NCBI RefSeq assembly: GCF_001431645.1
Contig: NZ_LLXU01000053.1
Coordinates: 1 to 54,761 of the forward strand
DNA length: 54,761 nt
Reading direction: 5' to 3'
Origin: Stenotrophomonas panacihumi
GTDB taxonomy: Bacteria > Pseudomonadota > Gammaproteobacteria > Xanthomonadales > Xanthomonadaceae
Both the position numbers and the translations under genes were made by a program. The notes under the pieces were generated by a model that was given only the letters and a program-made list of their open reading frames with translations, was not told the DNA's origin and ran no database searches. Each line of letters opens with the position of its first letter. Positions within the stretch are counted from its first letter, which is position 1. Below are positions 22,190 to 30,978 of this stretch, in pieces.

Positions 22190-23176
22190 ATGCACGCCCT
22201 GGTCGAGCAGTTTGGTTTGGCGTTGGTCTTCGTCAATGTGCTCGCGCTGGCGCTAGGCCTTCCGGTGCCGGCGATGCCGACGCTGGTGCTGGTCGGCGCC
22301 ACCTACACGCTGCAGGGCGGCGCGTATGCGTGGCTGGGCGTGCTGGCCGCGTGGCTGCTGTCCATCAGCGCCAGCGTGATCGGCGATACCGCGTGGTTCC
22401 TCGCCGGGCGCCGCTACGGCACGCGCACGCTGCAGTCGCTGTGCCGGCTGTCGTTGTCGCGCGATACGTGCATGAAGAAGACCGAGCGCTTCTATGGCCG
22501 CCTCGGCATCCGCGTGCTTGCGTTCGCCAAGTTCGTGCCGGGCCTGTCGCTGGTATCGGTGCCGCTGGCCGGCGCGATGCAGGTGCGGATGCGGCCGTTC
22601 CTCGGCTACGACACGCTGGGTGCGGCGCTGTGGGCGGCAGCGGGTTTGGGGCTGGGCGTGGCGTTCGCGGGGCAGGTCGAGCACGTGCTGGAATTGCTGT
22701 CCGATCTCGGCGTGCGCGCGTTTGGCGTGGTCGGGCTGGCGTTGGCGCTGTACGTGGCGTGGCGTTGGTGGCGGCGCCACCAGCTGATGCGTTCGCTGGA
22801 AGCGGCGCGCATCAGCGTCGATGAACTCTATGCGCTGATGCAGGACCCCGCGCTGGCGCCCACGCTGCTGGATATCCGCGCGCCGGGTTATCGCGACCTG
22901 GAGCCGTACACGATCCCCGGCGCGCAGTTCGCCGACGAGCGGCAGCTGGCCGACATCCTCGCGCGCGTGCCGCGCGAGCGGGGCGTGGTGATCTTCTGTG
23001 CGTGCCCGAATGAAGTGTCGGCCGCCTGGCTGGCCGCGCGCCTGCGCGAGCATCGCTACAACGACGTGCGTCCGCTGCTGGGTGGTTTGGATGCATGGCG
23101 CGCCGCCGGTTACGAAACCGCGGCACTGGCATCGCTGCGCGACGAAGCATCGCCACCGCCCGCGCTGACGGCCTGA
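22190..23176 (+). CDS. DedA-family membrane protein fused to a rhodanese domain
   Basis: A 328-residue two-part protein. Residues 1-~205 are a DedA/VTT membrane domain with several hydrophobic helices and the SVIGDTAWFLAGRRYGTRTL and FAKFVPGLSLVSVPLAGAM motifs. After a basic WRWWRRHQ boundary, ~215-315 form a rhodanese domain with VDELYALMQDPALAPTLLDIRAPGYRDLEPYTIPGAQ and the active-site Cys in IFCACPNEVSAAWLA. The sulfur acceptor is unknown. The domain arrangement places the rhodanese on the cytoplasmic side if DedA topology holds. Confidence 0.9.
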   Translation: MHALVEQFGLALVFVNVLALALGLPVPAMPTLVLVGATYTLQGGAYAWLGVLAAWLLSISASVIGDTAWFLAGRRYGTRTLQSLCRLSLSRDTCMKKTERFYGRLGIRVLAFAKFVPGLSLVSVPLAGAMQVRMRPFLGYDTLGAALWAAAGLGLGVAFAGQVEHVLELLSDLGVRAFGVVGLALALYVAWRWWRRHQLMRSLEAARISVDELYALMQDPALAPTLLDIRAPGYRDLEPYTIPGAQFADERQLADILARVPRERGVVIFCACPNEVSAAWLAARLREHRYNDVRPLLGGLDAWRAAGYETAALASLRDEASPPPALTA

Positions 23177-23200
23177 GTGATGCGCGCATTTCGCGCATGC

Positions 23201-23236
23201 AAAAAAAAAAGACGACGAGGTAAGCTCGTCGTCTTT
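23201..23236. terminator. Bidirectional terminator between dedA-rhodanese and tRNA-Arg
   Basis: GACGACGAG (23211-23219) pairs with CTCGTCGTC (23225-23233) around GTAAG. On the minus strand it is followed by ten T residues, strong for the tRNA; on the plus strand it is followed by TTTC, weaker for the membrane-protein gene. Confidence 0.88.
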
Positions 23237-23247
23237 CTTGTTCTGAC

Positions 23248-23324
23248 TGGTGCGCCCGGAGAGATTCGAACTCCCGACCGCCTGGTTCGTAGCCAGGTAC
23301 TCTATCCAACTGAGCTACGGGCGC
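23248..23324 (-). tRNA. tRNA-Arg (anticodon ACG)
   Basis: On the minus strand GCGCCCG and CGGGCGC form the acceptor stem, followed by A and an encoded CCA (77 nt in all). The anticodon loop CTACGAA between CCTGG and CCAGG gives ACG, whose first base is deaminated to inosine to read CGU/CGC/CGA. The D-arm AGCTCAGTTGGATAGAG and the GTTCGAATC T-arm are standard. Confidence 0.97.
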
Positions 23325-23339
23325 GTCGTCAGGAGGAGA

Positions 23340-23368
23340 ATTATGCGGGACTATGCGGTGGACGTCAA
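23340..23368 (-). promoter_or_regulatory. Promoter of tRNA-Arg
   Basis: Minus-strand TTGACG (23368-23363), a 17-nt spacer and CATAAT (23345-23340) form a near-consensus sigma-70 promoter 15 nt before the tRNA 5' end. Confidence 0.8.
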
Positions 23369-23388
23369 CGGTCCGTAACAAATTTTTT

Positions 23389-24231
23389 TCACGTGATCGC
23401 GCGGGCCAGCCGGGCGGCCACGGCAGCCGGGGATTTCATCCATGAAAAATGGTCGGCGGGAGCGCCGATGTCCGCGGCAGGCAGGACATCCAGCCGCGCA
23501 GGTCCGGCCATTTTCGCGGTGAGCGCACGCATCGAACCCACCGGTGCCATCCAGTCGTGCGCCATCACGACGGTGTCGAGCGGAATCGAGAGCCGCGCCA
23601 GGCCGGCTTCCAGGTCCGCCGCCATGCCCTTTGCCGCATAGCGGTTGCTCAGCCCCACGCGTGCCCAGTCGGCGATCAACCCGCGTGCTTCATTGCCGCC
23701 GAAGCCCACGCGCCGCCCCGGCAGCACGCCGTTGCGACGCGCAAGCCACGGCAGGAAGCGATACACCAGCGTCAGCGCATAACGCAGCGGCGCGGGGAAA
23801 CTGCGCCACCACGGCGTGCCGCTGGCCACCAGCCACAGGCGCGAGAACGTCGTCGGCTGCAGGCCGGCAAAGCAGCACGCGAGCTGTCCGCCCAGGCTGT
23901 GCCCGCCGATGAGCAGCGGCGCGCCGCCGGCGATGTCGTGCAGCACCTGCCCGCTGGCCGGCAGGTCGCACGCGAGGATTTCGCGATAACCCCAATCGCA
24001 CTCGCGCGACGCACGCAGGCTGCTGCTGCCGTTGCCGCGCCATTCGTGCAGCAGCACGGCGATGCCATGCGCGGCGAGTGCATCGGCGAATGCTTCGTAA
24101 TGGCGCGCGGCCACGCCCAGCGCCGGCAGCCACAGCAACGCGGCACGGGGCTGCGCGGGGAGGCGGGCGATGAGGTTCCAGCGATGGCCGTCGTGGCCGA
24201 CGGCCTCGATCTCCCGTGCGGCCACCGTCAT
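23389..24231 (-). CDS. Alpha/beta hydrolase family protein
   Basis: A 280-residue alpha/beta hydrolase. The nucleophile elbow is GGHSLGGQ, and HEWRGNGSSSLR precedes it. LDTVVMAHDWMAP, with an Asp, and ADHFSWMKSP, with a His near the C-terminus, are plausible remaining triad members. No signal peptide is seen. The ATG at 24231 overlaps the thiD stop (ATGA), so it is probably translated with thiD. The substrate is not predictable; a thiamine-related role would be guesswork. Confidence 0.85.
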   Translation of the reverse strand: MTVAAREIEAVGHDGHRWNLIARLPAQPRAALLWLPALGVAARHYEAFADALAAHGIAVLLHEWRGNGSSSLRASRECDWGYREILACDLPASGQVLHDIAGGAPLLIGGHSLGGQLACCFAGLQPTTFSRLWLVASGTPWWRSFPAPLRYALTLVYRFLPWLARRNGVLPGRRVGFGGNEARGLIADWARVGLSNRYAAKGMAADLEAGLARLSIPLDTVVMAHDWMAPVGSMRALTAKMAGPARLDVLPAADIGAPADHFSWMKSPAAVAARLARAIT

Positions 24232-25034
24232 CCGTGGCGCGCCGCGCCGAAGTGGTCGAGCACCAGTACCTCGCCGCGACCGGGGCGATAGCCGCCCTGC
24301 AGTGCACGCGCGACGTAGTCGATCGCCGCCTCGCACGCATTGGCCAGCGACAGGCCATTGCACAGCTGCGCGGCGATCGCCGAGGCCAGCGTGCAGCCGG
24401 TGCCGTGCGCGTCGATCGGCAGGCGCGTGTGGATGTATTCGTGCTGCGCCACGCCGTCGTCGAAACGATCGATCACGCGCTGGCCTTCGAACAGGTGGCC
24501 GCCCTTGAGCAGCACCGCCGTGGCGCCGAGGTCGAGCAGTTCGGCGCAGGCGCGCTCGGCCGCGGCGGCATCGGCGATGCGATGGCCCAGCAGCAGTTCG
24601 GCCTCGGGAATGTTCGGGGTGATCAGCGTGGCCATCGGCAGCAGGCGCTGGCGCAGCGCATCGAGCGCATCGTCGGCGAGCAGCTTGGCGCCGCTGGTGG
24701 CGACCATCACCGGGTCGAGCACGATGAAGGGCGGTCGGTAATGTTCCAGCGCATCGGCCACGCAGTCGATCACCGATGCGTTGGCGAGCATGCCGAGCTT
24801 CACCGCCTGGATCTCGAAATCGTCGAAGCAGGCGTCGATCTGCGCGCGCAGGAAATCCACCGGCGGCACGTGGACCGCGGTGACGCCGCGGGTGTGCTGC
24901 GCGGTGAGCGCGGCGAGGGCGGACAGGCCGTGCACGCGGTGCGCGGCGAAGGTCTTCAGGTCGGCCTGGATGCCGGCGCCACCGCCGGAATCGGAGCCTG
25001 CGATGGTCAGGGCGGAAAGGACTTGGGCACTCAT
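24228..25034 (-). CDS. thiD: Bifunctional hydroxymethylpyrimidine kinase/phosphomethylpyrimidine kinase
   Basis: A 268-residue ribokinase-fold enzyme that phosphorylates HMP and then HMP-P for thiamine diphosphate synthesis. The N-terminal substrate motif is [27 protein letters not shown]-like [11 protein letters not shown] and [15 protein letters not shown] follow, and the C-terminal anion hole is [14 protein letters not shown]. The start at 25034 ([10 protein letters not shown]) is chosen over the upstream frame. No other thi gene is in the window. Confidence 0.95.
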   Translation of the reverse strand: MSAQVLSALTIAGSDSGGGAGIQADLKTFAAHRVHGLSALAALTAQHTRGVTAVHVPPVDFLRAQIDACFDDFEIQAVKLGMLANASVIDCVADALEHYRPPFIVLDPVMVATSGAKLLADDALDALRQRLLPMATLITPNIPEAELLLGHRIADAAAAERACAELLDLGATAVLLKGGHLFEGQRVIDRFDDGVAQHEYIHTRLPIDAHGTGCTLASAIAAQLCNGLSLANACEAAIDYVARALQGGYRPGRGEVLVLDHFGAARHG

Positions 25035-25068
25035 GCGGCGATTGTGCACCCGCCGCCCGCCGGCTGCA

Positions 25069-25746
25069 TCACGCCACGCGGCGCGCGCGTGCCAGCGTCC
25101 ACTGCCGCCACGCCACGTAACCGCCGCCGGCCACGCCGGTGATCGCGGCGGGCACGAGCAGCGCGTGGTAATGCCACGCCGCGAACAGCCATGCGCCGGC
25201 CAGGCTGCCGCCGAGGAAACCGCCGATGATCAGTCCGCTGAGCGTGAGCCTGCGCATCGGCAGTGGCAGGCCGCGCAGCAGGTGGCCCAGGCCGATGCCC
25301 AGGTCGGTGAACATGCCACTCAGGTGGGTGGTGCGGATCAGCGCGCCGCTGTAGGTGGTGGCCAGTGCGTTCTGGACGCCGCACGCCATCGCCGCCAGCC
25401 ATGCGCCGGCCATGCCGTGGCGTTCGAACATCGGGATGGCGGCGAGCAGCAGCGCCGATTCAAGCAGCAGCGCCACGCCATACCGACGTCCGAGGCGCAG
25501 CGTGCTGTCCTGGATGATCAGGCCGCTGCACATCGCGCCGAGGCTGAAGGCGATCAGCACGCCCCACAGGAAGCCGATGCTTCGGCCATCGCCCTGCGCC
25601 AGCGCCACGCCGAGCAGGCTGGTGGTGCCGGTGAGATGGCTGACCACCTGGTGCGCGAAGCCGAGATAGCCGATCACGTTGACCATGCCGGCCACCGCGG
25701 ACAGCGTCACCGCGCCGATCCATACCCAGGTGGGCAGGGGTTTCAT
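25069..25746 (-). CDS. YoaK/DUF1275-family membrane protein
   Basis: A 225-residue integral membrane protein with about six hydrophobic segments. Family features are [30 protein letters not shown] near the N-terminus and [33 protein letters not shown] in the middle. The function of the family is unknown. It lies between the thiD pair and a lipoprotein gene, all on the minus strand with short gaps. Confidence 0.88.
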   Translation of the reverse strand: MKPLPTWVWIGAVTLSAVAGMVNVIGYLGFAHQVVSHLTGTTSLLGVALAQGDGRSIGFLWGVLIAFSLGAMCSGLIIQDSTLRLGRRYGVALLLESALLLAAIPMFERHGMAGAWLAAMACGVQNALATTYSGALIRTTHLSGMFTDLGIGLGHLLRGLPLPMRRLTLSGLIIGGFLGGSLAGAWLFAAWHYHALLVPAAITGVAGGGYVAWRQWTLARARRVA

Positions 25747-25791
25747 CGGCGCGATGCGGCCAGCGGTGGGCGCGTCCTGCGCATGGCCGGG

Positions 25792-26283
25792 TCAGCGCGG
25801 GCCGTTGAGCTCGACGGCGGAGAAGGTGCCGGCCTGCGGGTCGAACAGCGCGCCCCAGAACTGCGCGCCGCCGTCGCAGACGCGGATCGCCGTGCGCGCC
25901 GGGTCCAGCTCGCTGTCTTCGGGCAGGTGGAAGGCGTTGACGTAGATCAGCCGCTTCCCGCCAGCCTCGATGCCCACGTACTGGCGGTCGAAATCCCCGG
26001 GGTTGGGGATCTGCGGCTGCAGCTGCGACAACGCCGCCTCCAGCTGGTCCACCTGCTGCCGGCTCGGGGCCCAGTAGCCGGTGACTTCGCCGGGATGGCG
26101 CGCCGGGCTGTCGCGCGAGCAGGTGTCGAGCACCTGCGCGGCGATGACCGGCCGGGTGATGACCCACGATTGCCCGGCGCGCACCGTGGTCGGCACGGTG
26201 CTGCCGGGGACGCCGCCGGTGGTGGCGCAGCCGGCGGCGAGGGCGGCCGCCAGCAGCAGCGGCGCGGCGCGAAACAGGTTCAC
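25792..26283 (-). CDS. Uncharacterised lipoprotein
   Basis: A 163-residue predicted lipoprotein: signal peptide [19 protein letters not shown] with the lipobox Cys at residue 19. The mature part contains [28 protein letters not shown], and two Cys residues ([18 protein letters not shown]) could form a disulfide. The start is a GTG at 26283 that overlaps the PhoH stop (GTGA) and has GGAGG 5 nt upstream, inside the phoH gene. I do not recognise a family. Coupling to PhoH suggests shared expression, not necessarily shared function. Confidence 0.8.
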   Translation of the reverse strand: MNLFRAAPLLLAAALAAGCATTGGVPGSTVPTTVRAGQSWVITRPVIAAQVLDTCSRDSPARHPGEVTGYWAPSRQQVDQLEAALSQLQPQIPNPGDFDRQYVGIEAGGKRLIYVNAFHLPEDSELDPARTAIRVCDGGAQFWGALFDPQAGTFSAVELNGPR

Positions 26284-27680
26284 AGGACCTCCGAGGCGTA
26301 GTCGGCCAGGCGCGAACGCTCGCCCCGGCGCAGGGTGACATGCGCACTGTGCGGCCAGTTCTTGAAGCGGTCCACCGCGTAAGTGAGGCCGGAGGTGGTC
26401 TCGGTGAGATACGGCGTGTCGATCTGCTCCACGTTGCCCAGGCAGACGATCTTGGTGCCGGGGCCGGCGCGGGTGATCAGCGTCTTCATCTGCTTGGGGG
26501 TGAGGTTCTGCGCCTCGTCCAGGATCAGGTAGCGCGAGAGGAACGTGCGCCCGCGCATGAAGTTCATCGAGCGGATCTTGATGCGGCTGGCGAGCAGGTC
26601 GTTGGTGGCCGCGCGGCCCCAGGCGCCGCCCTCCTGGTTGTGGGTGAGCACTTCCAGATTGTCGGTGAGCGCGCCCATCCACGGCGTCATCTTTTCTTCC
26701 TCGGTGCCGGGCAGGAAGCCGATGTCCTCGCCCACGCTCACCGTGGCGCGGGTCATGATGATCTCGCGGTAGCGCTGCTGGTCCATCGTCTGCGCCAGGC
26801 CGGCGGCCAGGGCGAGCAGCGTCTTGCCGGTGCCGGCGGTGCCGAGCAGGGTGACGAAGTCGATCTCCGGGTCCATCAGCGCATTGAGCGCGAAGTTCTG
26901 CTCGCGGTTGCGCGCGGTGATGCCCCACACGGCGTGCTGGCCGCCGCGGTAGTCGTCCACCAGCGAGAGGATCGCCTTGCCGTCGCCGCCCACGCGCGCC
27001 ACGCGCAGTTCGACCTCGTCTTCGCCCGGCAGGTACAGGTACTGGTTCGGGTGCCAGTCCTCGTCGTCGGCCAGCACCACTTCGTAATGCGTGCGGCCCT
27101 TGTCCGACCAGCTGCGCAGGTCCTGGTTGTGCTTCTGCCAGAAGTTCTCCGGCAGCTCGACCGCGCCGGTGAACAGCAGGCTGAAATCGTCCAGCGCGCG
27201 GTCGTTCTCGTAATCCTCGGCCACCAGGCCGCTGATGGACGCCTTGATGCGCAGGTTGATGTCCTTGGACACCAGCACCACCGGCACGTCGGGGTGTTCC
27301 TCGCGCAGCTCCAGCACCGCGGCGAGGATCTTGTTGTCCGGCATGACCTCGCCGAAGCTGCGCCCCGGCGCGACCGGGCGCACCTGGAAGTGCAGCTTGC
27401 CGATCTGGCCCTGGTTCTTGAGCTGGATGCCCTGCGGATGGGTGAGGGTGATGCCGGACTGGATCTGCTCGGCGCTGGCGCCGTCCAGCAGTTCGTCCAG
27501 GAAGCGGCTGACCTGGCGTGCGTTGCGGCTGACTTCGGACATGCCCTTCTTGGCGTTGTCCAGTTCCTCGATCACCTGCATCGGCAGGAAGACGTCGTGC
27601 TCTTCGAACTTGAACAGCGCGGTGGGGTCGTGCATCAGCACATTGGTATCCAGCACGTAGATGCGCTTGCCTCGGGTCAT
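26280..27680 (-). CDS. PIN-PhoH family ATPase (YlaK/PhoH2 type)
   Basis: A 466-residue fusion of an N-terminal PIN nuclease-like domain ([41 protein letters not shown], ~3-45, acidic residues in place) and a C-terminal PhoH ATPase domain. Walker A is [15 protein letters not shown], and the Walker B region is [19 protein letters not shown]. Actinobacterial PhoH2 proteins of this layout are RNA helicase/RNases; the role in this organism is unknown. The start at 27680 (MTRGKRIYV) is supported by the domain boundary. Confidence 0.93.
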   Translation of the reverse strand: MTRGKRIYVLDTNVLMHDPTALFKFEEHDVFLPMQVIEELDNAKKGMSEVSRNARQVSRFLDELLDGASAEQIQSGITLTHPQGIQLKNQGQIGKLHFQVRPVAPGRSFGEVMPDNKILAAVLELREEHPDVPVVLVSKDINLRIKASISGLVAEDYENDRALDDFSLLFTGAVELPENFWQKHNQDLRSWSDKGRTHYEVVLADDEDWHPNQYLYLPGEDEVELRVARVGGDGKAILSLVDDYRGGQHAVWGITARNREQNFALNALMDPEIDFVTLLGTAGTGKTLLALAAGLAQTMDQQRYREIIMTRATVSVGEDIGFLPGTEEEKMTPWMGALTDNLEVLTHNQEGGAWGRAATNDLLASRIKIRSMNFMRGRTFLSRYLILDEAQNLTPKQMKTLITRAGPGTKIVCLGNVEQIDTPYLTETTSGLTYAVDRFKNWPHSAHVTLRRGERSRLADYASEVL

Positions 27681-27762
27681 CGTGTGTTCCTGGAAAAAGG
27701 ACAGGGGCGAGCCATCACGGCCTGCGGGGCAGGGTGATGGCAAGTTCGGGTCGCGAGGGGTG

Positions 27763-28242
27763 TCACTTCTGCTTGTGCGCCTTCAGGGCCTGGAGAACCG
27801 CTTCCGCGTGGCCGGCCACCTTGACCTTGCGCCACGCCTGCACGATACGACTATCCGGCGAAATGAGGAAGGTGCTGCGTTCCACCCCCAGCACCTGCCG
27901 CCCATACATGTTCTTCATGCGGATCACGTCGAAGGCCTTGCACAGCGCTTCGTCGCCGTCGCTGACCAGCGGGAAGGCGAAACCCTGCTTGGCGCAGAAG
28001 TTGTCGTGCGAGCGCACCGAGTCGCGGGACACGCCCAGCACGGCGGCGCCGGCGGCTTCGAACTCGGGCAGCAGGGCGTTGAAGTCCAGGCCCTCGGTGG
28101 TGCAGCCGGGCGTGCTGTCCTTGGGGTAGAAGTACAGCACCAGCCAGCGGCCGGCGTAGTCGGCGAGGGTGGCGTGCGCGCCGCCGGACAGGGCCAGCGG
28201 CAGGGTGAGGGTGGCGCGGTCGAGCTTCGTGCTTTCGGTCAT
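27763..28242 (-). CDS. bcp: Thioredoxin-dependent peroxiredoxin PrxQ/BCP
   Basis: A 159-residue peroxiredoxin that reduces hydroperoxides. The peroxidatic site is YPKDSTPGCTTEG with Cys47. The E. coli-type resolving Cys five residues later is missing; Cys83 (SHDNFCAKQG) takes its place, the 47/83 pairing I recall for Xylella and Xanthomonas PrxQ. A third Cys lies in EALCKAF. It is 82 bp after gcvR, the same neighbourhood as gcvR-bcp in E. coli. Confidence 0.94.
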   Translation of the reverse strand: MTESTKLDRATLTLPLALSGGAHATLADYAGRWLVLYFYPKDSTPGCTTEGLDFNALLPEFEAAGAAVLGVSRDSVRSHDNFCAKQGFAFPLVSDGDEALCKAFDVIRMKNMYGRQVLGVERSTFLISPDSRIVQAWRKVKVAGHAEAVLQALKAHKQK

Positions 28243-28324
28243 CGGGAACGGGTCCTGCGGGTAGGGCGGTGTGGCATGCGCCCTACATATACCGCGAACC
28301 GTGTCCGTGGCCACCCCGCCCGGA

Positions 28325-28900
28325 TCAGAACTTCATCGGATCCATGATCGCGTCGAGGTTCAGGTGGTCGCAGAACTCGAGGAAATCGTCGCGCAGCGCG
28401 GCGATGTGCATGTTCGCCGGCACGCCGATGGTGACCTGGGCCGAGAACATCTCCGCACCGGTCTGCATGGCGCGGTAGCGCGTGCTCTGCAGGTTTTCGA
28501 TGGTGATGCCCTGGCGGTCGAAGAAGTCGGCCAGCTGGAAGAGGATGCCCGGCTTGTCGGCGGCGATCACTTCCACGATGTACGGCAGCAGGTTGGACTG
28601 CGCCTGCTTCGGGCCGGTGCGGTACCACACCAGCTTCAGGCCTTCCTCGCGCTCGAGCCGGCCCAGCATGGCTTCCAGCTTGGCGACCGCGTCCCACGAG
28701 CCGGTGGCCAGCGCGGTGACCGAGACGTCGCGGCCCACGGTGGACAGGCGGGCATCGACCAGGTTGCAGCCGCTGTCGGCGATGCGACGGGTGACGGGCA
28801 GCAGCGGGGACTCCGGATGCGTCGTGTAGGCGTTGATCAGGAGGTGGTTTTCGGTCGGCGAAGGCCGGGGCGCGGTATCGGTCAAAGGGGGTTCCGGCAT
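28325..28900 (-). CDS. gcvR: ACT-domain regulator, GcvR-like
   Basis: A 191-residue protein with two ACT domains: [37 protein letters not shown] (~20-60) and [37 protein letters not shown] (~105-145). In E. coli GcvR senses glycine and holds back the activator GcvA. The neighbourhood gcvR-bcp divergent from dapA matches E. coli, which supports the name. The start at 28900 lacks a clear Shine-Dalgarno. Confidence 0.82.
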   Translation of the reverse strand: MPEPPLTDTAPRPSPTENHLLINAYTTHPESPLLPVTRRIADSGCNLVDARLSTVGRDVSVTALATGSWDAVAKLEAMLGRLEREEGLKLVWYRTGPKQAQSNLLPYIVEVIAADKPGILFQLADFFDRQGITIENLQSTRYRAMQTGAEMFSAQVTIGVPANMHIAALRDDFLEFCDHLNLDAIMDPMKF

Positions 28901-29066
28901 TGCGATCAGGCTGAATGGCGTCGGGACGGGCCGCGACGCAGCGCGCAGCATACTTGCCCGTGCTTTCGCGCCGCAAGTAACATTCGGGATGCCCTCGCGC
29001 CTGCCTGCCGGCAGGCCGCTCCGGCAGTCCATACTTTCCTTCCTCCCGCATAGAGTCCACGCCGCC

Positions 29067-29975
29067 TTGTCCCTCTCCGGCATCATCACCGCACTGGCCA
29101 CCCCCTTCGCCGCCAACGGCGATCTCGATCTCGATGCCTGGCAGCGCCTGCTGGACAAACAGCTCGACGGCGGCGTCCAGGGCGTGGTCGTGGCCGGTTC
29201 GACCGGTGAAGCCTCGACCCTGGCCGATGAGGAATACGACGAGATCCTGCGCCGCGCGGTGGCCCGCATCGGTGGGCGCGTGCCCGTGCTGGCCGGCACC
29301 GGGCTGTCCGGCACCGCGCGCACCGTGGCGCTCACGCGCCGCGCCGCCGCCAACGGCGCGCAGTTCGCGCTGGTGGTCACCCCGGCCTACGTGCGCCCGA
29401 CCCAGGAAGGCCTGAAGGCCCACTTCCTGGCCGTGGCCGAAGAAGGCGGCCTGCCGGTCGTGCTCTACAACGTGCCCGGTCGCACCGGTTGCGACCTGCT
29501 GCCGGAAACCGTCGCCGCCCTGGCCAGCCACCCGAATATCGTCGGCATCAAGGAAGCCCGCGGCGAACCCGAGCGCATGGCGGCCCTGCTGCCGCTGCGC
29601 GGCCCCGGCTTCGCGGTGCTCAGCGGCGATGACGGCACCGCCGCGCGCGCCATGCTCGCCGGCGCCGATGGCGTGATCTCCGTCGGCTCCAACGTGCTGC
29701 CGGCCGGCTACCGCCGCCTGTGCGACCTCGCCCGCGGCGGCCAGCACGACGCCGCCACCGCCTGGGACGCGCGCCTGGCGCCGTACCACGCATTCTGTGG
29801 CGTGGAATCCAATCCGATCCCGGTCAAGGCGCTGCTGCAGCGCCAGGGCCTGGGGCATGGCCTGCGCCTGCCGTTGACGACGCTGTCGGCACCCCATCAT
29901 GCCGAGGCCGACCGCCTTGCCGCCGACGCATCCGCGTTGGAAGCACTTTCCAGCCGCGAAGCAATCGCGGCCTGA
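29067..29975 (+). CDS. dapA: 4-hydroxy-tetrahydrodipicolinate synthase
   Basis: A 302-residue class I aldolase that condenses pyruvate with aspartate semialdehyde for lysine and peptidoglycan. [14 protein letters not shown] holds the Thr-Thr-like substrate motif (here Ser-Thr), [10 protein letters not shown] the Tyr and Arg, and [10 protein letters not shown] the Schiff-base Lys. I chose the TTG at 29067 ([14 protein letters not shown]), which fits the N-terminus I recall from Xanthomonas; an ATG at 28989 would add 26 residues unlike the family. It is 16 bp before the bamC-like gene, as in E. coli dapA-bamC. Confidence 0.93.
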   Translation: MSLSGIITALATPFAANGDLDLDAWQRLLDKQLDGGVQGVVVAGSTGEASTLADEEYDEILRRAVARIGGRVPVLAGTGLSGTARTVALTRRAAANGAQFALVVTPAYVRPTQEGLKAHFLAVAEEGGLPVVLYNVPGRTGCDLLPETVAALASHPNIVGIKEARGEPERMAALLPLRGPGFAVLSGDDGTAARAMLAGADGVISVGSNVLPAGYRRLCDLARGGQHDAATAWDARLAPYHAFCGVESNPIPVKALLQRQGLGHGLRLPLTTLSAPHHAEADRLAADASALEALSSREAIAA

Positions 29976-29991
29976 CCCAGGAGATTTACCG

Positions 29992-30507
29992 ATGCGTCAT
30001 CCCGTTCGTTCCGCCCGCGTGCTGCCGTTGATCGCGCTGGTGGTTGCTGCCAGTGGTTGCAGCTGGTTCCACAAGGATGCCCGCGGCGACTACGCGCTGC
30101 CGGCGGAGAGCCGTCCGCTGGAAGTGCCGCCCGACCTGAACCTGCCCGACACCTCCGGCGCGATGAAGGTGCCGACCCTGGCCTCGGCCACCCAGCCGGC
30201 CAATGCGCCGTCGGCGGCCGCGCAGCAGGCGGCCACCAAGAGCGGCTTCGTCATCAAGGGCGACCGCGACGCGGTGTTCTCGGCCGTGGGCGACGCGCTG
30301 GCCGACGTCCCGGGCCTGACCATCGCCAGCCGCGCGCAGCTGCTGGGTTCGTACGACGTCAGCTACGAAGGCACCAACTTCCTGGTGCGCGTGGTGCCGA
30401 CCGATGGCGGCACCTACGTCTCGGCGGTGGATCCGCGCGGCCTGCCGGCCGTGGCCGACGCGCCGGTCAAGCTGATCGCCACGCTGAAGGCCAAGCTGGG
30501 CGGCTGA
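29992..30507 (+). CDS. BamC/NlpB-like lipoprotein, single domain
   Basis: A 171-residue lipoprotein: signal peptide with lipobox VAASGC (Cys near residue 23), then an unstructured stretch DYALPAESRPLEVPPDLNLPDTSGAM that resembles the N-terminal lasso of BamC, which contacts BamD. Only one compact domain follows (~85-170, GDRDAVFSAVGDALADVPGLTIASRAQLLGSYDVSYEG), while E. coli BamC (344 aa) has two. CAGGAG precedes the ATG. Position after dapA supports orthology. Outer-membrane assembly is the inferred role. Confidence 0.8.
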   Translation: MRHPVRSARVLPLIALVVAASGCSWFHKDARGDYALPAESRPLEVPPDLNLPDTSGAMKVPTLASATQPANAPSAAAQQAATKSGFVIKGDRDAVFSAVGDALADVPGLTIASRAQLLGSYDVSYEGTNFLVRVVPTDGGTYVSAVDPRGLPAVADAPVKLIATLKAKLGG

Positions 30508-30531
30508 GTTTTCCTGCCGCCGCAAAAGCGA

Positions 30532-30560
30532 ACGGGCGCCGCGAGGCGCCCGTTTGCGTT
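30532..30560. terminator. Terminator between the bamC-like gene and fdxA
   Basis: ACGGGCGCC (30532-30540) pairs with GGCGCCCGT (30545-30553) around GCGA. It is flanked by AAAAGCGA on one side and TTGCGTT on the other, and could serve both converging genes. Confidence 0.7.
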
Positions 30561-30579
30561 ATGGCGAAGGCCGCGCGCC

Positions 30580-30903
30580 TCAGCGCTGCAGCAGCGGCAG
30601 CTTGTCCGGCTTGCCGTCCCATTCGGCGGCATCGGCGGCCGGTTCCTTGCGCACGGTCAGCACCGGCCAGGCCTTGGCCAGCTCGGCATTGAGGGCGACG
30701 AACTGCTCCTGGCCGGCCGGCACGTCGTCCTCGGGATAGATCGCGTTGGCCGGGCACTCCGGCTCGCACAGCGTGCAGTCGATGCATTCGTCCGGATCGA
30801 TCACCAGGAAGTTCGGGCCTTCATGGAAACAATCGACCGGGCAGACTTCCACGCAGTCGGTGTATTTGCACTTGATGCAGTTTTCGGTGACGACGAAAGG
30901 CAT
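30580..30903 (-). CDS. fdxA: Seven-iron ferredoxin FdxA
   Basis: A 107-residue ferredoxin with one [3Fe-4S] and one [4Fe-4S] cluster by homology to Azotobacter FdI. Cys9, 12, 17, 21 and 25 ([17 protein letters not shown]) and Cys40, 43, 46 and 50 ([11 protein letters not shown]) are all present. The C-terminal ~50 residues follow the usual long tail of this type. The electron partner is not known. It converges on the bamC-like gene. Confidence 0.96.
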   Translation of the reverse strand: MPFVVTENCIKCKYTDCVEVCPVDCFHEGPNFLVIDPDECIDCTLCEPECPANAIYPEDDVPAGQEQFVALNAELAKAWPVLTVRKEPAADAAEWDGKPDKLPLLQR

Positions 30904-30978
30904 GTTGGAATCCGGCGTTAAGCCGCGTAATTCTAGAACAGTCGGGCGCGGGGCGGGTGAGGGGCCGCCCCGGCAAGA

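Noticed and set aside
28989..29066. Longer dapA with a 26-residue extension from ATG 28989
   Set aside because: The extension is Arg/Pro/Leu rich, contains a CTGCCGGCAG palindrome and does not resemble DapA N-termini.
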